A stretch of 6,435 nt of DNA, from positions 1 to 6,435 of the forward strand of contig JASLCY010000193.1 of the NCBI GenBank assembly GCA_030151925.1. The letters run 5' to 3'. The notes under the pieces were generated by a model. That model was not told the DNA's origin and did not search any database. It was given only the letters and a program-made list of their open reading frames with translations. Below are positions 1 through 6,435 of this stretch, in pieces (positions within the stretch are counted from its first letter, which is position 1; every line of letters starts with the position of its first letter). The position numbers and the translations under genes were made by a program. This stretch comes from Oligoflexus sp. (lineage in GTDB: Bacteria; Bdellovibrionota_B; Oligoflexia; Oligoflexales; Oligoflexaceae).

Positions 1-892
1 CAGGGAATCAGGCGTGCGTAACCTCGAGCGCGAGATCTCCAGCGTGTTCCGCAAGGTCGCCCGCAAGCACATGCGGAAGATCGAAGGCGAGGCCCATACC
101 GAGCTCAAAGGCAAGGACGCGAAAGACATCAAGCCTCTGAAAGAGAAGGTGGTGCTCGGCGCGAACGCGATCTCGGAGAAGATCAACGAGAAGAGCGTGA
201 ACAAGTACCTCGGCCCGCGCAAGTTCCGCATCGGCTATCAGAGCTCCCACAACGAGATCGGCATGTGCACGGGCCTCGCGTGGACGGAAGTCGGCGGCGA
301 CCTGCTCGTGATCGAAGTCGCGGTCGTCCCGGGCAACGGCAAGCTCAGCATCACCGGTAAGCTCGGCTCCGTGATGCAGGAATCCGCGCAGGCGGCCCTG
401 AGCTACGTCCGCTCCCGTTCGAAGTTCCTCAACATCGCCGAGGACTTCTATACGAAGGTCGATATCCACATCCACGTGCCGGAAGGCGCGATTCCGAAAG
501 ACGGTCCGAGCGCGGGCATCGCGATGGCCACGGCCCTCACCAGCGCCCTCACGAACCGTCCCATCTCGAAGGATGTGGCGATGACCGGCGAGATCACCCT
601 CCGCGGCCGCGTGCTGCCGATCGGCGGCCTCAAGGAGAAGGTCCTCGCGGCCCACCGCGGCGGTATCCGTAAGATCATCATTCCCAAGGAGAATGAGAAG
701 GATCTGTACGACCTGCCCAAGAACATCATGAAGGACCTCACCATGGTCCCGGTCGAGCACATGGACAACGTCCTGATGCACGCCCTGGTCTGGAAGAATC
801 CCGATGCGATCGACGCCGAGCATGACGAGCTCTTTGAAAAGCTCAAGAAAGTCACCGAGGCCGAGACCCACGAACTTTCTTTCGCTCACTGA
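1..892 (+). CDS. lon: ATP-dependent protease Lon, C-terminal part (5' end outside window)
   Basis: Lon is a cytoplasmic AAA+ serine protease that unfolds and degrades damaged and regulatory proteins. The frame is open from the window edge (first full codon at 2-4), so the N-terminal and most of the ATPase region are missing. The visible part starts at the sensor-2 segment [10 protein letters not shown] of the AAA+ small subdomain. The complete proteolytic domain follows, with [13 protein letters not shown], the nucleophile motif PKDGPSAG (Ser codon 509-511), MTGEITLRG and [14 protein letters not shown]. The second Lys of GGLKEK (codon 638-640) lies 43 residues after the Ser, matching the Ser679/Lys722 spacing of E. 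coli Lon. The GTG at 14 is an internal valine, not a start. A Lys/Glu-rich segment between sensor 2 and the YLG motif is about 27 residues longer than in E. coli. The gene ends with its own terminator, so it is probably transcribed separately from the kinase downstream. Confidence 0.98.
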   Translation, partial: RESGVRNLEREISSVFRKVARKHMRKIEGEAHTELKGKDAKDIKPLKEKVVLGANAISEKINEKSVNKYLGPRKFRIGYQSSHNEIGMCTGLAWTEVGGDLLVIEVAVVPGNGKLSITGKLGSVMQESAQAALSYVRSRSKFLNIAEDFYTKVDIHIHVPEGAIPKDGPSAGIAMATALTSALTNRPISKDVAMTGEITLRGRVLPIGGLKEKVLAAHRGGIRKIIIPKENEKDLYDLPKNIMKDLTMVPVEHMDNVLMHALVWKNPDAIDAEHDELFEKLKKVTEAETHELSFAH

Positions 893-907
893 AACGAAAA
901 ACCGAGG

Positions 908-943
908 AAGAGGGCGGCTCGCGAGGGCTGCCCTCTTTTTTTT
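908..943 (+). terminator. Rho-independent terminator of lon
   Basis: A stem begins 15 bases after the lon stop. The arm AGAGGGCGGC (909-918) pairs with GCTGCCCTCT (927-936), with one G-U wobble and an 8-base loop. A further A-U pair (908/937) is possible. A run of eight T (936-943) follows directly. This is a textbook intrinsic terminator and separates lon from the next gene. Confidence 0.93.
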
Positions 944-1038
944 ATCCCCGCCCCTTAGGCAAAAGTTTCCCATCGAGTTCTCCCCCAGCGCACCGATAGG
1001 CCTCTCGTCGAATCTTCTTAGCCTGAGGTCCCAGAGTC
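944..1038 (+). promoter_or_regulatory. Leader region expected to carry the promoter of the kinase operon
   Basis: This gap lies between the lon terminator and the kinase start and is the only non-coding stretch upstream of the two coupled plus-strand genes, so their promoter should be here. No convincing -35/-10 pair is visible. An AAAAGTTT (961-968) and an ACCGATAG (992-999) recall sigma-28 boxes, but the gap between them is too wide. The call rests on position only. Confidence 0.35.
1024..1029 (+). promoter_or_regulatory. Ribosome binding site of the histidine kinase gene
   Basis: TGAGGT ends 9 bases before the ATG at 1039 and is a reasonable Shine-Dalgarno match. It supports this ATG as the start; the PAS domain begins soon after it. 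Confidence 0.6.
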
Positions 1039-2151
1039 ATGGCAGTGAAAAAATTGAAGAACGATTCCAGCCTTGAGTTCATCGAAGGCATCAAACGGCG
1101 CTGGATGGCGACCGTCGATGCCCTGATCGACCCCCTTATGCTGGTCGACAAGGATTACAAGATCGTTCAGAGCAACCAGGCCCTGGCCAAGATCTCGGCG
1201 AAAGACGTGAAGAAGATCGTCGGCGCGCACTGCTACAAGATCTTCGCGGGGCGGACGTCCCCCTGCCCCGGCTGCAAGCTCAAAGAGACGATGAGCACCG
1301 AATCGACCCAGACCTTCGAGCTCGCCTCGGTGGACGGCCGCTCTTACGAGGTCACGACGCAGCCTATCTTCGATATGGAAGGCCATGTCGAGGGCTCGCT
1401 GCACATCTACCGCGACCGCACCCTGGCCAAGCAGCTCCAGAACCAGCTGATCCAGGCCGAGAAACTCGCGTCCATCGGCCTGCTCGCCGGCGGCATCGCC
1501 CACGAGCTCAACAACCCTCTCGCGGGCATCCTGCTCTTCTCGCAGATGCTCCTGCGCACCGTGAGCAAGGATTCGCCCTATTACCAGGACGTCGAGGAGA
1601 TCGAGAACGCCGCGAAACGCTGCAAGGCCATCGTCGATCACCTCCTCGACTTCGCGCGCCAGCAGCCGGCCGCGGATCTCGTCCAGTCGCGCGAACGCGT
1701 GTCGCTGCAGGACGCGCTGATATCGGCCCTGCGCTTCTCGACCGTCGGCGGCAAGAAGAGCAAGTACGAGATCGTCGAGGATTATTATGCCCAAGACCTC
1801 GAGACGATCGGCAACCGCAACAAGATCATCCAGGTCTACCTCAATTTGATTCAAAACGCCCTGCAGGCGATGCCGAAGGGCGGCAAACTCAGCCTTCGCA
1901 CCTTCCCGTCGAAAGACGGCAAATGGAACGTCGTGGAGATCGAGGATTCGGGCGTCGGCATCCCGGCCACGCACCTGAAGAAGATCTTCGACCCCTTCTT
2001 CACGAGCAAGGCGGAAGGCGAAGGCACCGGCCTCGGCCTTTCGATCTGCCACGGCATCATCGTGGAGCTGGGCGGCAAGATCGAGGTTCGCAGCAAGGTT
2101 CGCAAAGGCACCTGTTTCACCATTTATTTCCCGACCATGGAGAAACCATGA
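1039..2151 (+). CDS. Soluble PAS-domain sensor histidine kinase
   Basis: A 370-residue two-component kinase that should autophosphorylate on His and pass the phosphate to a response regulator not present here. Domains in order: a PAS sensor at about residues 20-128, a short helical linker, a HisKA dimerisation domain at about 140-210 with H-box GGIAHELNNPLAG (His155), and a HATPase_c domain at about 250-368. The ATPase shows the N box NLIQNALQAM (Asn273), G1 box DSGVGIP (Asp303), F box FDPFFTSK (from 317) and G2 box GTGLGLS (from 329). All boxes are intact, so it should be active. No signal peptide or membrane segment is seen, so it is probably cytoplasmic. The PAS domain carries three cysteines, C65, C76 and C79, in HCYKIF and SPCPGCK, a recurring motif in PAS domains that could bind metal or sense redox state (inference). 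The stop overlaps the next start as ATGA, which suggests translational coupling to the membrane protein. Confidence 0.96.
   Translation: MAVKKLKNDSSLEFIEGIKRRWMATVDALIDPLMLVDKDYKIVQSNQALAKISAKDVKKIVGAHCYKIFAGRTSPCPGCKLKETMSTESTQTFELASVDGRSYEVTTQPIFDMEGHVEGSLHIYRDRTLAKQLQNQLIQAEKLASIGLLAGGIAHELNNPLAGILLFSQMLLRTVSKDSPYYQDVEEIENAAKRCKAIVDHLLDFARQQPAADLVQSRERVSLQDALISALRFSTVGGKKSKYEIVEDYYAQDLETIGNRNKIIQVYLNLIQNALQAMPKGGKLSLRTFPSKDGKWNVVEIEDSGVGIPATHLKKIFDPFFTSKAEGEGTGLGLSICHGIIVELGGKIEVRSKVRKGTCFTIYFPTMEKP
2139..2142 (+). promoter_or_regulatory. Ribosome binding site deciding the start of the membrane protein
   Basis: GGAG lies 5 bases before the ATG at 2148, inside the last codons of the kinase gene. 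The frame is open far upstream (to 1923 and beyond), but that part is antisense-like shadow of the kinase ATPase domain. This site and the ATGA overlap fix the start at 2148. Confidence 0.6.
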
Positions 2152-4535
2152 ATTGGAAGTGGCCGGCTCGGACCGATGACAGCGTCCTGGCCCTAAGCGC
2201 TCTTGTCTCCCTGGGCCTCGGATTCTTTCTGAGCGCTCTGACGATCACGCTGAACTCGGCGTTCAAGATCACGTTCGCCGCGTGTTTCGCTGCGTCCTGG
2301 AGCTTCGCGACCTTCTCGCTCGCCCTGCTCTTCGGCAGCCTGTTGAAGCGCGCTCAATGGCCCCAGGGCGCTCGCCTCTATGCGGTGGTCCTGATCGCCA
2401 ATATCCTGCTCCTGGGCGTGCAAGCCCTCGCCCTCAGCGAAAATCTCGACGCCAATGCGAGCTTCCTGCTCGCGAGCGCGGCGCTCTTCGCCTTCCTCAT
2501 GGGATCGACCCGCATCCTCTCGAGGATCCTCGGCAAGACGGATGAGGCGTCCCTGCTCGCGGTGGTCGGCGCGGCCGCCGCCATCCTCACGTTCCACGAC
2601 TATAAACGCCTCGACTATATCGGCCTCGAGCACGCGGGCGTAATGCTGGCTCGCGATTACAGCGTGCTGCTGGTGCTGCACCCGCTGTTCTTCACGCTGC
2701 AGCAGTTCGTGAAGGCGCTCCAGGATCCGGACGGCCAGACGCGGCCGACCAGCCTGTTCACGCTCAGCCCTTCGGGCCTCAAATCCTACGGCCTCTTCTT
2801 GCTCGCGACCTTGGCCCAGATCTGCCTCCTGCAGGCCTTCCTCGGTTATGCGTTTGAGGGCGGCTCCTGGCTGGGAACGCGCGTCATGTGGCTCGGCGTG
2901 AGCTTTCAACTTATCCCGCCCTTCGTCTGGGCCCTTCAGCTCTGGCGCCTGCGTCCTATCCACGCGCAGGAGATTCCGACCGAAAACCAGCAGTGGATCG
3001 GCATGAAGACGGCCGTCCTCCTCATCGACCACGATCCGCACGAAGAAAGCCGCCTGCATTTGCCGGCCCTGCTCTATCGCGCGCGCCAGCTCCAGTGCGA
3101 ACAGATCCTACAGCGCACCTTCTCGCGTTCGATCCTCACGCAGAGCTCCGCCGGCTCGCAGATCAGCCTGGCGCTCGACCCGCGCCGCAGCTTTTCGCCC
3201 TGCATCGAGTCGCTCCTTATCATGAGCATGCTCTATATCGACGGCCTTACGCTGGTCGAACGCCGCCTCCGCATCCTCGTGAATCTCCTCCCCTATCTGG
3301 ATCCTGAGATCGCGCGCCAGCTGGATACCAATGAGCTCGAATCGCTGTTCTCGCGCCTCCAGGGCTTCTTCCACCTCGATTACTGCTGGGTGGACCAGGC
3401 GATGGAGAGCGGCAATTCCGTCCTGAACATTCGCCTCGAGCATTTGAACGTCCGCCAACGCCAGCGCGTCCTCATGCAGCTCAGCAACTCGCAGTGGCTC
3501 GGGAACTTCATCTGGATCAGCGAAGCCGCGCGCGAGCAGATCCGCCTCGAGTCGCCCTTCCTGCTCTCGGCGATCGATCGCCTGCCGATCAAGATCGAGC
3601 AGGTCACGGGCAAGACCGTCGAGGCCGCCGTCTACCTGATGAAGTTCGAGAACCTCATCCCGCGCCTGCAGCATTACTATAACTTCGAGGAGGTGCGCGC
3701 CCTGCTTTCGCCTATCCCGATGGCGGTCGACACGGTGCATTTCGTCCAGCAATTGGAGGCGGGACTCCTCGGCGCGAACAATTACAACCACTATCACCGC
3801 CTGCTCACGCAGATCCGCGAGTATGAATGGATCGGCTTCCAGGCGAAGGACACCGCCCTCGACCTCGTGATGCGCACGATGAAGATGATGGAACGCGACG
3901 AGGAGTCGCAGAGGATGAAGAACCTCGACGCCACGACCCTGAAGATCCTGGCCCGCGAGGCCATCCAGGTCATCGGTTATCCGAGCCAGGACTTCCACCT
4001 CGAGCACCTCAACAAGATCGAGCTGAGACAGATCCTCGAATTGCAGAGGATCTGCCTCGACCGCACCCAGCCCCGCTTCGAGGAAGCCTGGCTCACGCTC
4101 GCCAGCCTGCCTTCACCGGCGATGGACATCGAGCTGGCCCGCAAGATCCATGAGATCGTGCGGGCGGCTTGCGCCAGCCTCGATCTCAGGACTCATCCCC
4201 TGGTGATCGCGAAGTCGGTCGAGACTTATTTTTCTGTCGCGCGCGTGCTGCCCGAGATCTTCGAGAACGAGATCAAACAAACGCTCGAGCTGCTCTCGAG
4301 CCTTATCCTGAACGAGGACGCGTCGCCGCAGGTCCTCGTAGGGTTCCTGGACAAGAAGGTCTCGCTCGAGCAGGCCAAAGGCAAGACCTTCCCTTTCAGC
4401 TCGGAGACCTATGCGCGCTGGGAGAGGCATATCGCGGAATTGGAAGAGGAGAAGGCGAAAGGCGCGGCGGAGACCCTCGTCGCCCGCTGGCACACCTTTG
4501 AAGATAAGCCCGATACGTCGCCTATTGCGTCTTGA
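2148..4535 (+). CDS. Large membrane protein of unknown family, coupled to the histidine kinase
   Basis: A 795-residue protein that I do not recognise. The first 265 residues hold about eight hydrophobic segments, near 12-34, 43-66, 77-96, 104-120, 134-149, 171-188, 214-235 and 245-263. Basic residues cluster in the N-terminus and in loops 67-76, 121-133 and 188-213, and after the last segment (R267, R269). By the positive-inside rule both ends are cytoplasmic. There is no cleavable signal peptide. Residues from about 270 to 795 form a soluble, mostly helical, charged domain, ending in a possible short coiled coil (ERHIAELEEEKAKG). Residues 457-500 (ISEAAREQI ... AAVYLMK) faintly recall the tail of class III nucleotidyl cyclases, but no cyclase catalytic core is visible. 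The start overlaps the kinase stop by 4 bases, so the two products may work together, for example as a membrane sensor or anchor for the soluble kinase (inference). The 3' end overlaps the convergent Deg-like gene by 14 bp. Confidence 0.92.
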   Translation: MNWKWPARTDDSVLALSALVSLGLGFFLSALTITLNSAFKITFAACFAASWSFATFSLALLFGSLLKRAQWPQGARLYAVVLIANILLLGVQALALSENLDANASFLLASAALFAFLMGSTRILSRILGKTDEASLLAVVGAAAAILTFHDYKRLDYIGLEHAGVMLARDYSVLLVLHPLFFTLQQFVKALQDPDGQTRPTSLFTLSPSGLKSYGLFLLATLAQICLLQAFLGYAFEGGSWLGTRVMWLGVSFQLIPPFVWALQLWRLRPIHAQEIPTENQQWIGMKTAVLLIDHDPHEESRLHLPALLYRARQLQCEQILQRTFSRSILTQSSAGSQISLALDPRRSFSPCIESLLIMSMLYIDGLTLVERRLRILVNLLPYLDPEIARQLDTNELESLFSRLQGFFHLDYCWVDQAMESGNSVLNIRLEHLNVRQRQRVLMQLSNSQWLGNFIWISEAAREQIRLESPFLLSAIDRLPIKIEQVTGKTVEAAVYLMKFENLIPRLQHYYNFEEVRALLSPIPMAVDTVHFVQQLEAGLLGANNYNHYHRLLTQIREYEWIGFQAKDTALDLVMRTMKMMERDEESQRMKNLDATTLKILAREAIQVIGYPSQDFHLEHLNKIELRQILELQRICLDRTQPRFEEAWLTLASLPSPAMDIELARKIHEIVRAACASLDLRTHPLVIAKSVETYFSVARVLPEIFENEIKQTLELLSSLILNEDASPQVLVGFLDKKVSLEQAKGKTFPFSSETYARWERHIAELEEEKAKGAAETLVARWHTFEDKPDTSPIAS

Positions 4536-6000
4536 CCCGAGATTTCTCCGGGTTCCAGAACTGAGCGGTCGTCGGTATCCCGTAACGCGCGCTCAGCTTC
4601 CTATGGATCCCTTCCAGCCCCTTGTAGCTCAGAATGATCTCTTCATTGCCCGGTTCGAGATGGAAGCGGGCAAACGCTTCCTTGCCTCGTTCGGGATGGT
4701 TCAGGGCATCGTTGAGCTCCAGCAGGTTCTCGACCTTCTGCCCGTTCACTTCGGTGATGAAGACGTCGCCGAGGTTATGGTAGCCCTTCGTGAAATCGAG
4801 CGGCAGGACCCTTTGCAGGACGAGGAGTTTCGCCGTCCCGCCGCGCTGCGGCCAGGCATGGAAGGTCTCCTCGTAAAGATAAGGCAAGGGCGCGCGTTTG
4901 CGCCAGTTCGATCCCCAGCTCTGCAAAAGCCCTTCCGTCAGCTCCTGAATCACGAGGCCGCCGAAGATCACGTAATGAGGCGGGTCGTTCATGATCGCCG
5001 GCACGCGTTCGAGATAAGGATCGTAAGCCTTGATAGGTTCCGTGAAGGTTATTTCCTTGCCGTCGCGCAGGACCGTGAGCGTGACCTTATCGCCGGCATA
5101 GATCTCGCTCAGCTTCGCGACGATGGAGATGCGGCCCCACAGCGGATGATCGTAGGATCCGCGCCCGGAGATCGGCGTATCGTTGAACTCGAGGAGGACG
5201 TCGCCCTTCTTCAGGTCCTTGGCGAAGGCCGAGGTTTCCTTCACGTCCTGGATCCACACGCCGTCCTCGGTCGACTGCGCCTTCGCATAGGTGCGCAGGT
5301 CCGGGGAGAGCAGCGAGCTGAAGCTGATGCCCAGTTCGGGGAACTGACGATACGTGCCTATCGTCGCTTCCCTTATGAAGCGTTTCATGATGCTGACCGG
5401 CAACGCATAGACGGTGCTTCCCGTCTGGCTGATCGCGGCCCCGACGAGCTTGCCCCCGCGCAGGAGAGGTTCAAACCAGCCATAGCCGCTCGTCCTGATC
5501 TCCAGCACGTACTGAGGCAAGGAATAACTCGTCAGGACCCCGGCCTGCAGCTGAACCTCTCGCATACGCAGGTTGCGGGCCACCAGCGACTCGCCTTCCG
5601 AGCTCTGGTAGATCGTACAGTTGCCGCCCAGCTCGAGGTCGTCGCCTAAACTCAGGTCTTCGAGGCCCTCGGGCTCGCCTTCGCTGAACTCCATCAGCGC
5701 GAGGTTCGCGACCGGATCGATCTTGAGCAGCTTGAGGGGATAGCGTTTGGCTTCGCCTATCTTCTCGACTTCGTAGTGCTGCGCCGTGCTCACCGCGAAG
5801 GCCGAGACGAGCACCTTGTGTTTGTCGACGATGAGCCCGTTATGCGAGATCTTCTCGCTCTGTTTGGTCGTCCAGGGCGAATCGTAATCGGGCTTCTGGA
5901 TGTAGGAATAGACCCGGACGACGCTCGCCTCGAGATCTTCGGCCATGGCCCTCAGCGGCCAGGCCAGGCAGAAAAGAGCGATCAGCAATCCTCGTAACAT
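4522..6000 (-). CDS. Periplasmic Deg/HtrA-like protein of DEG9 type, probable pseudoprotease
   Basis: A 492-residue exported protein. It starts with a Sec signal peptide (MLRGLLIALFCLAWPLRAMA, likely cleaved after residue 20). A trypsin-like domain follows at about 25-210, then a PDZ domain at about 215-325 (PELGISFSS, KKGDVLLEFND) and a C-terminal PDZ of the type found in plant DEG2/DEG9 (about 335-480; PHYVIFGGLV, LLVLQRVLP, VFITEVNGQKV). The protease fold is kept, but the triad is not. VLTNAH becomes VLVSAF (His to Phe68), the D of DIAL becomes N99 in NLAL, and SGNSGGP is replaced by SGYGWFEP with no Ser at the nucleophile position. It is probably a chaperone, substrate-binding or regulatory partner rather than a protease (inference). 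The ATG at 6000 is preferred over an in-frame TTG at 6018, because it has a good ribosome site and directly opens the signal peptide. It lies 2 bases after the stop of a paralogous Deg gene, probably in the same operon. Confidence 0.93.
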   Translation of the reverse strand: MLRGLLIALFCLAWPLRAMAEDLEASVVRVYSYIQKPDYDSPWTTKQSEKISHNGLIVDKHKVLVSAFAVSTAQHYEVEKIGEAKRYPLKLLKIDPVANLALMEFSEGEPEGLEDLSLGDDLELGGNCTIYQSSEGESLVARNLRMREVQLQAGVLTSYSLPQYVLEIRTSGYGWFEPLLRGGKLVGAAISQTGSTVYALPVSIMKRFIREATIGTYRQFPELGISFSSLLSPDLRTYAKAQSTEDGVWIQDVKETSAFAKDLKKGDVLLEFNDTPISGRGSYDHPLWGRISIVAKLSEIYAGDKVTLTVLRDGKEITFTEPIKAYDPYLERVPAIMNDPPHYVIFGGLVIQELTEGLLQSWGSNWRKRAPLPYLYEETFHAWPQRGGTAKLLVLQRVLPLDFTKGYHNLGDVFITEVNGQKVENLLELNDALNHPERGKEAFARFHLEPGNEEIILSYKGLEGIHRKLSARYGIPTTAQFWNPEKSRVKTQ

Positions 6001-6002
6001 GT

Positions 6003-6435
6003 TCAGCCCCCTTCCCAATTCGCTGTGGCCCCGTCTTCCTCTTCCGACCCGTACCAGTGCGTGGGAGAGACCTGGTATTGTTTGATGATCGCGGCGTCGG
6101 CTTCCGCGGCCGCCTTGCGGTTCAACACCAGCGGCGTGTCCTGGTTGAGGAATTCGAATACGAGGTAATCGCTTTTCTCGGCTTCGATGAGGCGCGGGAT
6201 ATCCTCGACGCTATCGACGTTCTTGCCGTTCACCTTCAGCAGGATCTCGTCGACGTAAGGTCCCGCGTAGGTATTCACGGGATGCGCCAGGCGCTGGCTC
6301 AGGACCACGATATCGCGTTTCCCCTGCAGCTCCCTGACTTCGGTGGAAAACGAGTTCACATAACGCAGCGCCAGGGGCGAATCGGTTTGCCAGGAGCGCC
6401 CCCACTCACCCAGGTAGTTGCGCGAGAGCGCGCTG
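6003..6435 (-). CDS. Deg/HtrA-type serine protease family protein, C-terminal part (5' end outside window)
   Basis: The frame is open to the right edge and shows the last 143 residues, from about SALSRNYLGEWGR to the stop at 6005-6003. The GTG at 6359 is only an internal valine. The visible part matches the C-terminal PDZ of DEG9-type proteases: DIVVLSQRLAHPVN, then VDEILLKVNGKNVDSVEDI, a strand YLVFEFLN, then LNRKAAAEADAAII and a short tail. The order and spacing equal those of the downstream pseudoprotease (LLVLQRVLP, FITEVNGQKV, FARFHLEP), so the two are paralogues. The protease domain lies outside the window, so whether the triad is intact is unknown. The tail is acidic (GSEEEDG). Its stop is 2 bases before the next start, so it is the upstream gene of a two-gene unit; the promoter is beyond the edge. 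It probably acts in the periplasm, by analogy with its partner. Confidence 0.87.
   Translation of the reverse strand, partial: SALSRNYLGEWGRSWQTDSPLALRYVNSFSTEVRELQGKRDIVVLSQRLAHPVNTYAGPYVDEILLKVNGKNVDSVEDIPRLIEAEKSDYLVFEFLNQDTPLVLNRKAAAEADAAIIKQYQVSPTHWYGSEEEDGATANWEGG
6007..6013 (-). promoter_or_regulatory. Ribosome binding site deciding the start of the Deg-like pseudoprotease
   Basis: On the minus strand AAGGGGG lies 6 bases before the ATG at 6000. It sits within the last codons of the upstream Deg gene, whose TGA stop (6005-6003) falls between the site and the start. This favours the ATG over the TTG at 6018 and suggests coupled translation of the two genes. Confidence 0.65.

Noticed and set aside
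961..999. Sigma-28-like boxes AAAAGTTT and ACCGATAG before the kinase
   Set aside because: The gap between the boxes is about 23 bases, while sigma-28 promoters need roughly 11-16. Neither box is exact.
1018..2052. Open frame of 344 codons on the minus strand, opposite the histidine kinase
   Set aside because: It is antisense to a gene with all kinase motifs intact. Its product has a biased Arg/Asp/Leu/Val composition typical of the shadow frame of GC-rich DNA, with no recognisable domain.
1923..2147. In-frame upstream extension of the membrane-protein gene into the kinase
   Set aside because: The extension would be an Arg/His/Gly-rich shadow of the kinase ATPase domain. The ATG at 2148 has a ribosome site and the classic ATGA overlap.
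2521..2532. Perfect 12-bp palindrome CGAGGATCCTCG
   Set aside because: It lies inside a coding segment (Ser-Arg-Ile-Leu-Gly) and is explained by codon use. No second copy or operator context was seen.
3009..3290. Receiver-domain-like strings in the membrane protein (AVLLIDHDP and YIDGLTLVERRLR)
   Set aside because: They recall the ends of response-regulator strands, but the spacing is about 18 residues too long and the phospho-acceptor Asp position is Ile358. No conserved Lys/Thr pair is evident, so a receiver domain is not supported.
4536..4552. Hairpin CCCGAG/CTCCGGG just after the stop of the membrane-protein gene
   Set aside because: The stem is short, has a bulge and is not followed by a T run. 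It also lies within the last codons of the convergent gene, so it is not a convincing terminator.
4411..5649. Open frame of 412 codons on the plus strand, opposite the Deg-like gene
   Set aside because: The opposite strand encodes a protein with a signal peptide and PDZ landmarks. The plus-strand product is low-complexity and Arg-rich, with no domain, and starts inside the membrane-protein gene.

Overview
The window is GC-rich, densely coding DNA from a Gram-negative bacterium: there is a periplasmic Deg-type protein with a Sec signal peptide, gaps are short and genes overlap. The organism cannot be named from this alone. The high GC, a Lon protease, a PAS histidine kinase and plant-type (DEG9-like) Deg proteins would fit the former Deltaproteobacteria or Bdellovibrionota/Oligoflexia, but this is a weak inference. 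No mobile elements, tRNA or rRNA genes, or CRISPR arrays were seen.

Left part, plus strand. The window opens inside lon and holds the C-terminal end of the ATP-dependent protease, including its whole Ser/Lys proteolytic domain. lon ends at 892 and a strong intrinsic hairpin terminator follows (908-943). After a leader of about 95 bp come two translationally coupled genes: a soluble PAS-domain histidine kinase (1039-2151), and a 795-residue protein of unknown family (2148-4535) with about eight membrane segments and a cytoplasmic domain of more than 500 residues. Their start and stop overlap as ATGA, so they probably form one unit. No response regulator is visible.

Right part, minus strand. 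Two genes run leftward, towards the first pair. The promoter-proximal one is cut by the right edge (6003 to beyond 6435) and shows only the C-terminal PDZ region of a Deg/HtrA-type protein. Two bases after its stop begins a second, complete Deg-like gene (6000-4522). It keeps the protease fold, a PDZ domain and the special C-terminal PDZ of the plant DEG9 type, but all three catalytic triad positions appear to be replaced. It therefore looks like a periplasmic pseudoprotease next to a paralogue that may be active. Its 3' end overlaps the 3' end of the membrane-protein gene by 14 bp.

The most interesting items are the Deg/pseudo-Deg tandem, and the coupled kinase and unknown membrane protein, which may be a sensory module.
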